Below, piece after piece: positions 34,905 to 46,486 of a stretch of DNA of 64,000 bases; the stretch's first letter is position 1; every line of letters starts with the position of its first letter. Under the pieces are notes generated by a model, which did no database searches, was not told where the DNA came from, and saw only the letters and a list, made by a program, of their open reading frames with translations. The stretch is from Ancistrus triradiatus (Eukaryota > Chordata > Actinopteri > Siluriformes > Loricariidae), in the NCBI GenBank assembly GCA_025084515.1, contig JAJAGP010000887.1, positions 207,567-271,566 on the forward strand. The letters run 5' to 3'. The position numbers were made by a program, and so were the translations under genes.

Positions 34905-35264
34905 GTCGAGAAGGTGGGTCTAGACAATAACCCTAAGAACACAAGTCATTCTAAAAAGGATGGTTAAAGAAGAATAAAGTTAATGTGTTGGAATGGCCAA
35001 GTCAAAGTCCTGACCTTAATCCAATCGAAATGTTATGGAAGTACCTGAAGTCAGCAACCCACCAACATCCCAGAGTTGAAGCTGTTCTGTACAGAGGAAT
35101 TGGCTGAAATAACTCCAAGCCGATGTGCAGGACTGATCAACAGTTTAACTGGGTTCTTTTTATCTACTTTTAGTACTTATGTGAAAATTTGATGATGTTT
35201 TAGGTCATATTTATGCAGAAATATGGAAAATTCTAAAGGGTTCACAGACTTTCAAGCACCACTG
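34905..35264 (+). pseudogene. Tc1-like element (family B), 3' fragment
   Basis: Begins in the transposase C-terminal region (the DNA for NPKNTSHS, then WPSQSPDLNPIEMLW near 34990-35040) and ends at the terminal repeat CTTTCAAGCACCACTG followed by TA. The 5' two thirds are missing and part of the coding end is deleted. Confidence 0.8.
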
Positions 35265-35284
35265 TATAGTGTGTTGCTCTATGT

Positions 35285-35605
35285 ACATTTCTATGTTAAT
35301 GTACACATCACAGAAGTGTAAATAATCCCATACCATGACAAAAGCCTGTCTTTTGGACTTGCTGTTAACAGTTTGGATCCTTTTTTTCCTTTGTGCCATT
35401 GATCTGAAACACATGCCATCCATTCCTTCCAAAAAATATCTGGAATACTGGTTCATCTGATCACAATGCAAATTTCCACTGTGCGATGGTACCTGTGTGA
35501 AGTTGACCAGATGAAACATGAAATATCTGCAATGAAAGGTCTGCAATGAAATAAAAGTCAATGTAAGACACACTCCTTTTGTATTTCTATTTTCCATATC
35601 ATCAG
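35285..35605 (-). pseudogene. Tc1-like element (family D) fragment just upstream of gpbar1
   Basis: Shares GTTGACCAGATGAAACATGA and TCTGCAATGAAATAAAAGTC with the family D element at 27330-28530. Between them are short minus-strand pieces such as MVWDYLHFCDVYINIE. No intact frame remains. Confidence 0.65.
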
Positions 35606-35831
35606 AGCTCGGAAACATGCTTGGGTTAAATTTTGTTGAGAACTTTTACAATTGTGTTAGTAATTTTCCAGTCCACCCACACTGGTCAATTTAAACCACA
35701 TAATTCTGTTGGTTATTGGCATCTTATTGTAAAAAAATATTTTACCATAAACTAGATACCTGTGGGGAAAATACTTTTTAAGAATATTTGTCAAATACAT
35801 TTTTGTATTTGTGCTTTGGTTATCTATGCAG

Positions 35832-35865
35832 GATGGAGCTGGCATTATAGAATGATGTAGATTCC
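35832..35865 (+). promoter_or_regulatory. gpbar1 5' leader with two tiny upstream reading frames
   Basis: After the acceptor TATCTATGCAG, the 34-nt leader holds ATG at 35833 (five codons, stop at 35848-35850) and ATG-ATG-TAG at 35852-35860, both before the main ATG. If the acceptor is used, both lie in the mRNA and could lower initiation at the main start. Confidence 0.5.
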
Positions 35866-36906
35866 ATGAGCCAAGCCTATGTGATGGCCTCTATGCTTTG
35901 CAATGACTCAAGTTCCAGTGGACATGAAGAACGGCTCATCTATGCCATTACGCTGCCCCTCTCAACTGTTATCATTCTGGCCAACCTAATCATTTTTCTG
36001 GGCATTTGCTCCAGACACCAGCTGCACAACACATCCAACTTCTTCTACCTGAGCCTGCTGGCATCTGATCTAGGAATGGGTGTGGCACTGCCACTTGTTC
36101 CCTGGATGGGCTTGACACGCACAATAGGATTTTCATTTTGCCTTGTCTTACATGTTGTACCCAACTTCCTGTTCCTGGCTTTCCTCTTCAACCTAGTCCT
36201 GGTGCACTATGAACGGTACATGAGCATTGTGAATCCATTACTGTGTGCTGACTGTTGGCTACACCGGCGATTTGCCCTGACATTGCTGGCTGTGTGGCTC
36301 CTGCCACTACTCTTTGCCCTGATGCCAGCATTTGGGTGGAACAATAAAGATGGACACAGGATAGTGGACAATAGCACTGCCCAGACCAGCTGTGAACCAA
36401 AGTCTAAAGACAACTGCTGTACATACAGGGTAGTTTTTCCTAACAGCTTTATCTATCTGGAAGTTTATGGTGTTCTTGCACCTGCCATCTTCTCAATGAC
36501 TGCCATGACTATACATGTGTTGTGGATCACACGAGGGCAGCTGAGGAACATTCAGCGACTGCAGCGAGCTGTAAGTAGTAGAGAATGGCAAAGGAAAATG
36601 GAACTGCGCTACATTCGCTGTGTAGCCATCATCTCTCTTGCTTTCCTGACCTGTTGGGTGCCTTACATTGTCTACAGTCACATGTGCATGGCTTCCTTAT
36701 TGAAGTGGGGTCCACAGGGCAGCAAAACGTTCTATATTGTGCTTTCATGTAGTGGAATGGGCAGCATGGCTGCCCTGCCAATACTATTAGGGCTTGCCAA
36801 TCGGGAGTACACCGACTCTGCTAGAAGGATTTTGTGTACGCTGTTTCATCACCGGCACAGAACACAAAGGCAAGATGTTTTAGACCTTCAGATACTTAAT
36901 GGTTAA
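35866..36906 (+). CDS. gpbar1: G protein-coupled bile acid receptor 1 (TGR5-like)
   Basis: A single 346-aa coding exon with seven hydrophobic segments at about residues 25-47, 59-81, 92-115, 134-157, 194-220, 248-271 and 285-310. The ERY motif (116-118) ends TM3 in LVHYERYM. C92 can pair with a Cys in the second extracellular loop. N13 (NDS) is a possible glycosylation site in the N-terminus. VVPNFLFL, FIYLEVYGVLAPA and CWVPYIVY align with human LAPNFSFL, YLYLEVYGLLLPA and CWGPYVATL. These retain the Asn, Glu and Tyr reported as ligand-contact residues in human GPBAR1 (here N100, E199, Y267; alignment from memory). The family couples bile acids to Gs and cAMP at the plasma membrane. A splice acceptor (35820-35831) sits 34 nt before the start, implying a non-coding 5' exon upstream. 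In-frame Met codons at positions 7 and 10 are alternative starts. Confidence 0.94.
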   Translation: MSQAYVMASMLCNDSSSSGHEERLIYAITLPLSTVIILANLIIFLGICSRHQLHNTSNFFYLSLLASDLGMGVALPLVPWMGLTRTIGFSFCLVLHVVPNFLFLAFLFNLVLVHYERYMSIVNPLLCADCWLHRRFALTLLAVWLLPLLFALMPAFGWNNKDGHRIVDNSTAQTSCEPKSKDNCCTYRVVFPNSFIYLEVYGVLAPAIFSMTAMTIHVLWITRGQLRNIQRLQRAVSSREWQRKMELRYIRCVAIISLAFLTCWVPYIVYSHMCMASLLKWGPQGSKTFYIVLSCSGMGSMAALPILLGLANREYTDSARRILCTLFHHRHRTQRQDVLDLQILNG

Positions 36907-38965
36907 AAACTGGAGATGATTCCTAATGTTAGATTAGCGAATCTAATCTAAAGTGGTACAGTATGAAAAGTTTTTTTTTTTTTTAAACCCAATCCTGGTT
37001 TAAAAATGGTTTTCCATTGTTGTTTTTTTTCACCATACTTTTCAGAGGACACCACATTAGATTTGGTGGCAATGCAAGTATTACAATATTTAATTAGGAA
37101 AATGGCTAGACTATTTAAAAGAAGTTCATAGTCCACCAGATATTTCTTACCTCAAACAAGACTAGCTTATTTTTGAAAATCATTTATTACACTTGGTCTT
37201 TTATAACACTTCAAAACACTGTTGGAGAGCTTTGGCACAATGTGAATAATTACAGCTTCAAGAGAACGCTTACACGGGTTAACTTGCTGTTCATTTGTCT
37301 GAAAAGTCTGGACATGTGTCTATGCAAACTGGAAAGGCAAAGCTTTTACTGAGGATGCATCACAAGAAAATTATTTAAGCATGTCTTTACAACTAACAAT
37401 ATTCATACTATCGATCATATCTTATTTACTTTGGTTCTTTCAAGGTCTCCACTTTGTAGGTCAAGCTAAACATAAAAATCTTAGCATCCAGAAAATTCAA
37501 ATCAAATTTGCCATTATATTCAAAACCTTGTTGCCAGTTAAATGCTTACTAAGCCCCAAGTAATATTAACAGTACATTTTTAATCAGTTAAAGTTGCCTG
37601 CACTGTTATTCAGACAAGATTCACAAACCAACAAACAGCTGTACTTGCAAAAACCACATTTAGTTACATTGAACCTTGTGCATTTATGCAGTAGAATCTG
37701 CTGTCACACAGAAATGAGCAAAGCTATATTAGAAAATGTCTAAACTGGTCTTCACTACTGTCCCCTATAGGCTAATAATGCTATATAATATGTAAAATGC
37801 GGGGAATAGAGCTATGGGACCATTTTGGACAAGACCTGTGACAAGACCTATGACTACAGGTATCTGCAGATTAATTAACAACAATGTGATTAATGGCTTT
37901 AAAATATTTTATGTATTATTTATTAATCATTAACACGTAATCGTAACCCATTAACAACAACCTATTACCTATTCTTTCCATAAATAAATTGTTACCTATT
38001 AATAACAGTACGTACTAAATAATATTTTTATGTATACTTTTTGGGAATGTAGCCAAGAGCTCACTTGCACATGTCAGTGTTGTATGATAAATATCACCAA
38101 ATATCACCAAATCAGCCTGTGATTTTCATGCAAATAAGCTAGCCTGAAAGAAAAGTTGCCAAATGTATGCGTGTTTTATATGTTTCAACTGGATGCGTAA
38201 CCTGCATGGATAACGCTCAAATCAGATGGACACATTTACTGACTGGTTACTGACAGTTTTGTACTTCTGAGAGAACAGACTCAAAATGTAACTTCCACCT
38301 AGTTTCACCACTACCCCTACCACCTTTTGGAAAGACTGCAACATACAAAAGTCTTAGGAAATCCATCTCAGCTGTCCTCCAGCTATAGCGTTACCTGTAC
38401 ATCAGAAACACAGCAACTTCCATTTTTGGAATCAGGAACATTCTTCATGGCTTGTGATGTTTACTTTTTGGATATGTAAATAAAATTGTATTACTTCTCT
38501 GGTAATGACATACTATTTTTTTTAGATCAGTTTTCTAGTAGCTCTCATCCAACAACAGTGTGGTGGAAAACTCACAATCTCTGAGCCCTGGGCCCTATGC
38601 TGTATCCATGGGAGAAAAACAATGCTCGTACTGAGTGTTAACAGGCTAAGCTGAGGAAGCATAAGCTAGATTGATGGTTTTCATAAAGGCCAGCTTTCAC
38701 AGCTCTGCATCTCTGGTTTTGGGGAGAGAGTGAGAAGGCTATGTACTCTTTGTACAGCCCCTATAATGGAATACATTCCAGAGTGTTTGTGCACACTATT
38801 ACTTACTCCTTACATGGCTTACTGGATAGCACTTGTTTATGAAATTGAGACTGATCAGGTCTCTCAGGGATATATTAAAGGATAAACTATAAAAGGTTGT
38901 TATCAAAGCATCAAATTAGTTATGTGTGGACAGCTGTATAGCATTACATTTGAATCACTAAGTAA
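36907..38965. other. gpbar1 3' region and spacer
   Basis: Follows the TAA stop. Plus-strand AATAAA signals at 37983-37988 and 38479-38484 are candidates for the end of a gpbar1 transcript; neither is confirmed. No other gene or repeat recognised. Confidence 0.4.
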
Positions 38966-38973
38966 GTTTATAC

Positions 38974-39326
38974 TAAGTAAGTTTATACACCTTTTAACCA
39001 TAATGACCTCCTCTAACCATAATGACCTCCTCACCACCTTTTGGCAAACTTTCATAAACTGTTGCATTGTTTTTAAATCAGGTTTTCACTTTTGGCCATC
39101 ACTGTATGTAATTCCGACAGTGGCATTCCCTGTCTGTATCATATGCCGATTGCAAGTAAATTACACTGGGTAACTAATAGAAGTGTGTTTTATTAGGACT
39201 TTTCATACTGAACTCAAATCTGTTTTTAGACTGTTTCAGGTATGTTTTTAGGTGACAAATAAACTGTACAATAAGTGTATATAATATTTTCATAAAAATG
39301 TCTTAAAAGGTGTATAAACTTACTTA
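38974..39326. mobile_element. MITE with about 24-bp inverted ends
   Basis: Left TAAGTAAGTTTATACACC followed by TTTTAA is the exact complement of 39303-39326. Length 353 bp, with no coding. The left end is preceded by a partial extra copy of its own terminus (38960-38973), and 38995-39030 holds a tandem CTAACCATAATGACCTCCT repeat. Confidence 0.8.
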
Positions 39327-39384
39327 TCAACTGCACAGGTGTATCCATCTTCTCGGTATACTTTCTCATTACCTAATCTCATCA

Positions 39385-39495
39385 GCACTCTGCTGTAATT
39401 TTTGGAGACCTTCCTCAGCTTGGCAGAGGCGGGAATTGAACCATTTACCTTCTGATCAATAGTCCAGTACCTTAAAAGTTAGGCCATCACTGTTC
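39385..39495 (-). mobile_element. SINE-like fragment
   Basis: GGCGGGAATTGAACCATTTA resembles the complement of a tRNA-type B box found in fish SINEs. Diverged and short. Confidence 0.35.
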
Positions 39496-39519
39496 CAATA
39501 CAAAGTATCTGTATTTCTG

Positions 39520-42500
39520 CCAGACTCTATCTAACCCTGGACACGACTGCCCCTGCTAGGGTTAAACGTATTAGGGAAAAAAGGCTAGCACCATGGTATA
39601 ATGACCACACCCGTACCTTAAAGCAAAGAACACGGCATTTAGAGTGCAAGTGGAGACATAGTAAATTGGAGGTGTTTAAGATTGCTTGGAGGGACAGCAT
39701 GGCAGAGTATAAGCATGCCCTCACTAAAGCTAAAGCTGCATACTTCTCCTCAATCATAGAGAAAAATAAGAATAATCCAAGATTTCTCTTTAATACAGTC
39801 TCCAAATTAACAAAAAAACCCACAGAAAGAGACTCTTCCATTCTGTGTAATTTTAACAGTAATGATTTCATGACTTTCTTTAATGATAAGATAGAAAACA
39901 TTAGGTAAAAAACTCAATGCTCATCACATCACCAAACTGTTCAGCCACCTTCAAGATGCAGCACTAGTGAAGACTTACGTTTAATGAGCTGTAAATCAAG
40001 ACTAGAATCTTTTACCCCAATTACTAATACTGAACTATCCGCACTGATCAGCTCGTCTAAGTCATCAACATGTTTATTAGATCCAATTTCTACACGTCTA
40101 CTCAAACAAGTATTACCTAGGGTTATAGAGCCAGTGTTAGCTATTTTAAATTCATCCCTTACCTTAGGTTATGTGCCCAAATCCTTTAAGTCTGCCGTTA
40201 TCAAACCACTGATTAAAAAAGCCAATCTTGACCCTTGTGTGATATCTAATTATAGACCAATTTCAAATCTACCGTTTCTGTCCAAAATGTTAGAAAAAGC
40301 CATCTATCAGCAGCTCTGCAGTTACCTCCAAAGGAATGAAATTTATGAAACATTTCAGTCGCTTCAGGCCCCATCATAGTACTGAAACAGCATTAATTAG
40401 GGTACTAAAATGACTTGTTAATGTCCTCAGATAAGGGATGTGTTTCTTTTCTTGTTCTGTTAGATTTAAGTGCAGCATTTGACACTATAGATCATGATGT
40501 TTTTACTAAACAGACTAGAAAAAATACTGTAGGTATTAAAAGATCAGCACTTTCTTGGTTTTAAATCCTACTTAACTGACCGGTTACCAGTTTGTTCATA
40601 TAAATAATCTAAGGTCTAAGCTCTCAAAAGTGAAGTATGGCGTGCCTCAGGGGTCAGTACTTGGCCCGCTTTTATTCTCTCTGTACATGCTACCACTAGG
40701 CTCAGTTATTCGTAAACATGGCATTAGTTTCCACTGCTATGCAGATTGATACACAGCTGTACATATCAGCCAAACCTAATGACAGCCTTACAAATCAACA
40801 AAATCGAGGACTGTGTAAAGGAAATAAAAAGATTGGATGTTTATTTAATTTTCTCTTACTTAACTCAGATAAAAACTGAGGTTCTTTAGTGGGGACCCAA
40901 GGCTGTGAGAGACAGGGGTTGGCTTACATCTATCCTAAATCTAGATGGCTGTCCAGTATTTGCCCAGTCCATCTGTATAAAACTTAGGTGTCACATTTGA
41001 TTCAGATCTTCTCCCTTTGATGCGCACATTAGCAGCATCACTCGAATTGCTTTCTTTCAATTACATAATATCGCTAAACTTAGAAATATCCTCTCTTTTA
41101 AATGATGCGAGAAAAACTTGTTCATGCATTTATAACCTCAAGGTTGGATTACTGTAACGCCTTACTTACTGGGATGCTCTAGTAAATCTATAAAAAAAAA
41201 AAACTTCAGTTAGTTCAGAATGCAGCTGCCCGAGTGCTAACTCGAACTAGAAAAATTTGATCATATCACTCCTGTTCTATCATCACTACACTGGGTTACC
41301 AGTCAAAATTTCCGCATTGATTACAAAAATACTTCTTTTAACTTATAAAGCTCTACATGGCTGGCCCCACATTATCTGAGTGAACTCTTAGAGTTTTTAC
41401 AATCCAACTCATCTACTTCGTTCGCAGGGTGCAGGACTTCTTTTAGTTCCTAGAATTAAAAAAGTCACAGCAGGGGAAAGGCTTTCTCATACATGGCCCC
41501 CCAACTATGGAGTAAACTTCCCACTTTCGTTCGAGATTCAGACACTCTCCAAAGTTTTAAGTCTAGGCTAAAGACATACCTATTTACACAGGCTTTTGAC
41601 TAGATTTAGACCAGGATGCATGGCTTGGGGTCCACTGGGGCCGGAGTCTGGAGTCATGTCTGGCCTGCCTGCCTTGTCCGCTAGCCGGGAGTGTCGAGTG
41701 GGCGGTCAGGCTGAACTGGGGCTTCGGTCTTCGTGATCTTGACTCGTGCATCCTTGCCTTAGAATAAGGGCAGAGCTGGGGGTTCATAGTCAAAGAGTCT
41801 TATGGTGATCAGAGACGTGGGGGTTTGCTGTGTCTTCTGCCTGCCGTGGGGTTGCCAATGGTCTCATGTGATCCCTCTTGGGCTGTGTTTCCTACCAGTT
41901 TCTCCTCTTTCTAGCTATGCTGCTATAGCTAATGCTTGCCAGGGTCTCATGCTACACTTGGCATCAGTTGATTGACATGGCATCAGTGATTGTTAATAGA
42001 CACTGTGCTCTTAAATCAATAACTAATTACATTTTCTGTTTTTCTCTCCGAGCTGTGTCCCGGCAGTTCCGGCCCCCACACATGATGTTCATCTGCAGGA
42101 GCTCCACTCAAGCTTGCTTCCGTCATCAGCTCCAGCCCCATCATACCCGGGCCACTTAATGTCGATGTGAAGTACTTTACATTTTATTTTAACTTTGACT
42201 CCATGACTTTAGTTTCGCTCTTAGATTTATTCATCATACCCGGGCCAGTTAATGTCGATGTGCATACTTCACACATTTTATTTCAAACTTTGGACTCCAT
42301 GACTTTAGTTTCGCTCTTAGATTTATCATCTACGCCGCCCAAGGAGGTTGGGTCCCTTTTTGAGTCTTGGTCCTCCCAAGGTTTCTTCCTAGAACTAGGG
42401 AGGTTTTCCTTGCCACTGTCACCCTAGGCTTGCTCAATTTGGGATTGGACGTAGTTATTAGGAGATAATCTAAACTTGTAAAGTTGCTTTGAGACAATGC

Positions 42501-42545
42501 TCCATTGTAAAAAGCGCTATACAAATAAATCTGACTTGACTTGAC
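39520..42545 (+). pseudogene. L2/CR1-like LINE, 5'-truncated and heavily mutated
   Basis: Plus-strand pieces in order: an upstream linker (39666-39908); the fingers and palm start (39984-40379) with LDPISTRLLKQVLP, SFKSAVIKPLIKKA and NYRPISNLPFLSKMLEKAI; then VLLDLSAAFDTIDHD near 40455-40500; GVPQGSVLGPLLFSLYMLPL near 40640-40700; and FHCYAD near 40728-40745. The catalytic YADD is broken by one extra T after YAD. The 3' UTR ends in GCGCTATACAAATAAATCTG and a short TGACT repeat tail, typical of L2-type tails. The same 3' end recurs at 57450-57958. Confidence 0.85.
42139..42324 (+). repeat. 93-bp tandem duplication in the LINE 3' UTR
   Basis: CATCATACCCGGGCCA starts at 42139 and again at 42232. 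Both units run through GACTCCATGACTTTAGTTTC. The copy at 57450-57958 has only one unit. Confidence 0.8.
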
Positions 42546-42721
42546 TCTATTTAGATTTTTTTCTGAGTTGTATTTATTTGCATTCTCTCATTTTAGGGGT
42601 GTAATGACGCACTGTGATGCAAAAACAGCATGATGTGCATTGTAGAGATTGATGATGTCACATGCGTGTTATTTTTTACCCCCATCTGATGCAGTTGCAT
42701 TTCTCTTGAACATACGATGTG

Positions 42722-42805
42722 ATAAATTACAGACCTCTCTCATCTTTCTAAGTAGGAGAACTTGCACAATCAGTGGCTGACTAAATACTTTTTTGCCCCA
42801 CTGTA
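42722..42805. mobile_element. Tc1 family C terminal fragment
   Basis: Ends ACTTTTTTGCCCCACTG followed by TA. It matches the last 80 bp of the family C elements; nothing else of the element is present. Confidence 0.85.
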
Positions 42806-42929
42806 GAAGTCTAAATGTTCAGAGTCTGAGAACTGACCGAACAAGGTAAATAATTTTCAAAAAGCAAGTCTAGCAGACTGTTTCAGAGTTAATTTTCTGT
42901 ACATTTTGGGCATCCAGTTAGTAAAGAAA

Positions 42930-43466
42930 TGAACTTTATTCAAATTTCCCTTTGTCTCTTTGTGATTATCAGCTTAATTACAGACATTCTAAAAACGCTA
43001 CAATCCAACCCTCCTTCCAAAAACAAAACACTGCTACACAAACGTCTGGTTCCTTGGAAGCATTCCACACAACACATTTGGTAAAGTAGTTTATCAAGTT
43101 TTACCATCCACTGATCATAGGTTACAACATCTAAAAGATGGAAAAAGGAGGCATGAAAGAGGAATGCAGCAGTCTAAACCATTCAAACAAATGCAAACGG
43201 GAGCAAAAGCAAGATGGTGAACATCCAGACTAAAAGGTTGTATCAAAATTTTCATTTTATACAGATTTCTATATATTTAGGATTTTAAGATATGCTTTGA
43301 TATGCTCAAAGGATGGAATGTCTTTTTTTTTTTTTTTTATAAATCGGTGACATTATCTTTATGAGCACACATTTTTTTAAAAGAAAAAGATGAGGTGAAG
43401 AGCCTCAACAAGGCAACGGGGCAAACAGGGTGCATCCAATGGCATCCGGGCTGGAATGAATGTCCT
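42930..43466 (-). other. arpc2 3' UTR, candidate
   Basis: On the minus strand this follows the arpc2 stop. AATAAA appears at 42935-42940 (TTTATT on +), giving a UTR of about 530 nt. A poly-A run on the transcript strand (43322-43340 as T) lies within it. Confidence 0.4.
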
Positions 43467-46414
43467 TTAACGAGAGAAGGTCTTGCCACTAGAAACCAAA
43501 GTACATTTTCAATGCAAGTTAGCATGCATGTGAAGCAGTGTATTACAATTAATGTTTGAAATTAGGTAGTGGAACTTACGAGATGGTCTTCATCTCCTTT
43601 TTCTCAGCGTCAGGTCTTGCTCTGTTCAGCACCTTTAGGAAGTCAGAAGTCTTGGCCCTCATGCGTGTATGGATGTAAGCCTGAAAATCCAGAAGTCCCA
43701 TAAGTAATCAAAGATTTCACATTAAAAATAGACAAAATGACACATGCAAACAATATTTACACATAAATCTAAGGCTTCTTGCCATTTAAAAATGTCCTAT
43801 GATCAAACTGTTGCAAAAATCTGTCACAATGAAGACAGTATTACAGGTCAATCTTTTAACCACATTTTAGTAAGAACGATAAAACAATAAGATTAATAAA
43901 AACTAAGCAAGGTTCAAAATCATCACAGCCGAATTTATGGTGGTGTTTTTTATAGCAAGTGTTCTATCACTCCTTAATTGGAAGCACTTACCAGAAAAAG
44001 TAAACTAATCACTATGACATTTGGGAGGGGTCCTAAGCCAGATGTAAAATTCATCACAACATGGCTTGTAAGGTTTTTACTTTTGGTTAATTTTATTTAA
44101 ACTTAGATATTCATTCATCATGAGAAGCAGGAGGTTTAATTATTTCACATTAAACGTAGGTCTAAATACAGCAGATTATATTTAGAACATATTTATACTT
44201 ATAGATCATATTATATTAGAATGTGGGGGCACACCTGGTTTGGTCAGGTGACAACCACAAACCCATACCCCACTCTGAAGAGCACTTGTTCTCTGGTGCC
44301 AGGAACCCGTGTCTGGACATTATACAGTGTCGGAGAGCTGAAAGTTTCTGTAATTACAAATGGTGCCAGTGTACCAAAACAGTTCTGTAACCAACAGATG
44401 TCTTCACCAGACAAAGGGATTTAACCAGAGTGGATCAGCTGATAGAGCAACAACCTCCCCTGGCAAAGTTTGTCATTGATGGAGTGAAATTTCGGTACAC
44501 CAGCACCATAAAATCCGGCTCTTGGCTACATTTACATTTACATTTACAGCATTTAGCAGACGCCCTTATCCAGAGCGACTTACAATTGATACAGCCTTAC
44601 AATCCAAGCAATGGTGGGTTAAGGGCCTTGCTCAAGGACCCAACAGTGGCAGATTGGCAGAGGTGGGCTATCCAGGTGTGGGTTCTTTGCACCAGACTAC
44701 AAGTCCAAAGGGGCTACCCTTAATTCTGTTTGTGCGCGGTACAGTTTCCAGTCTCAAATTAAATTCTACTGAATATTCTCCAGGTTTGCCATGGACAGGG
44801 TCCTAAGTTTATAGTGCTCCTCATCAGGGGAGGTAGGTCTGTGGTTGGGTCATGGGACAAAACCAGGGGTGTGCCCATATTACAGCAGATTTAAATCTGA
44901 TCAAACCAGTGGAAGAGTGAGCCTGTTGTGGAGTCCTCTTAAGCTGCAATAAAAAGTAAATCAAAATGCGTCCTGCTTGCAATTTCCATTGTCCAAAATG
45001 TTATTAAAAATGTAATTGTAGGTGAACTGTCTGTAGGTGAACGGTCTAATGAACCTCTCAATCACTTGTCAGGTATGCAAAGCAAAACGGAGTAAAAGAT
45101 GTTAAGAGGTCAAGCAGAACGACTGAACTATACATCAGGTTAACTGTGCACTTTGAACTGAGTGATGAGTTTGAACTGAAAAGCCGCTGCCTGTGAACAC
45201 CGCATTTCCAAAGAAAATAAAATTTTTTGCTTATAAAATATTAATTTATCAACAAACTGACCAATCAAGGATGCTCAAGCTAATATTTCTAAAGACATCC
45301 ACACATTAGGTCATTCCAGGTATGACATGGGTTTATTGGTACCTGGTGTAGTGTTTGTTTTTTCAGCACATGTAAGATTCTAAAATTAATACCGCCGCAC
45401 AACCAGGTCATATGCCTTCCCAACAGCTGATCACTTTGTCCCAGCAATGCTAGGTTTTTTCCCTTTTGCTAAAGATTTATTTCCTGTGTTTGTTTTTATT
45501 TTAATATTTTGCATTAGATATTACGTTGCTTTCTCTTAAAGCACTATGTACTATTCAATAATGACACAATTTGTTCATTATACCACATTAGCAATATTGT
45601 CCACATAACTGCTATAGGAATTTTTCACCAAATCCAGCTGCTTAGCAAGGGGGCAGGTCTGGACTTTGGAATTTTCTTGGCCAAATCCAATTTACGATTT
45701 TTTTTTAATTTATTTTATTTTTTTTTAAACATATGATCGGCAGATTCCTATTTTCTTTCTGTCTAAGAATGATAAATTACAGCATACAGAAAAATGTTAT
45801 TTATTTATTTTTCTATTTTCTTTTAAATGGAAACTTCTTGATTGCTAAATAAAAATAGCAAGGGTTGCTGCCTTGTGTCTGCCTCTGCACTCTCGCTAGC
45901 TTTAACCTCTTTGCCTTTGTTAGTTTTGTGAAATTTCACATATTCAGTGATGCTGTTTTAAATGTCTTATTAAATTTGTTGTTCCAGACTTCTCTGACTT
46001 GTTCTTCCAAAGCTAGCTTTTGCCCTGCATGTATTGCAAACAGCACACTGTGAAGACATGGCTGAGTCTGAAATAAATCCCTTCTCCCTTATTAATAATG
46101 TGCTATATGGAGGACTATTTAGTTGATTAAGTAGCACTAAAAACACAACTGAAATCGAACACTTCCTCATCAAGAACAAGCGTCAGCAGTGGTCTCGAAA
46201 TCGGCGAGTGGCTGAGTCATGTTTAAATACATATACATACATGAACTGAATTCTGAATTACAGTTATTGAAAGAAATGTGCCGTTTATGTGGCTGTGTTT
46301 GTGCTGTGTTCATACACTGAGAACGTTGGTTATATGAGATCACAAGTTACGACCAGTCACACTAAAAACCAATCGATCAGTGCATCTCTAGTTAGAATGG
46401 TTCTCACATCCATT

Positions 46415-46486
<72 letters not shown>

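Noticed and set aside
36188..36413. Minus-strand frames inside gpbar1
   Set aside because: Antisense shadows of a well-supported receptor gene.
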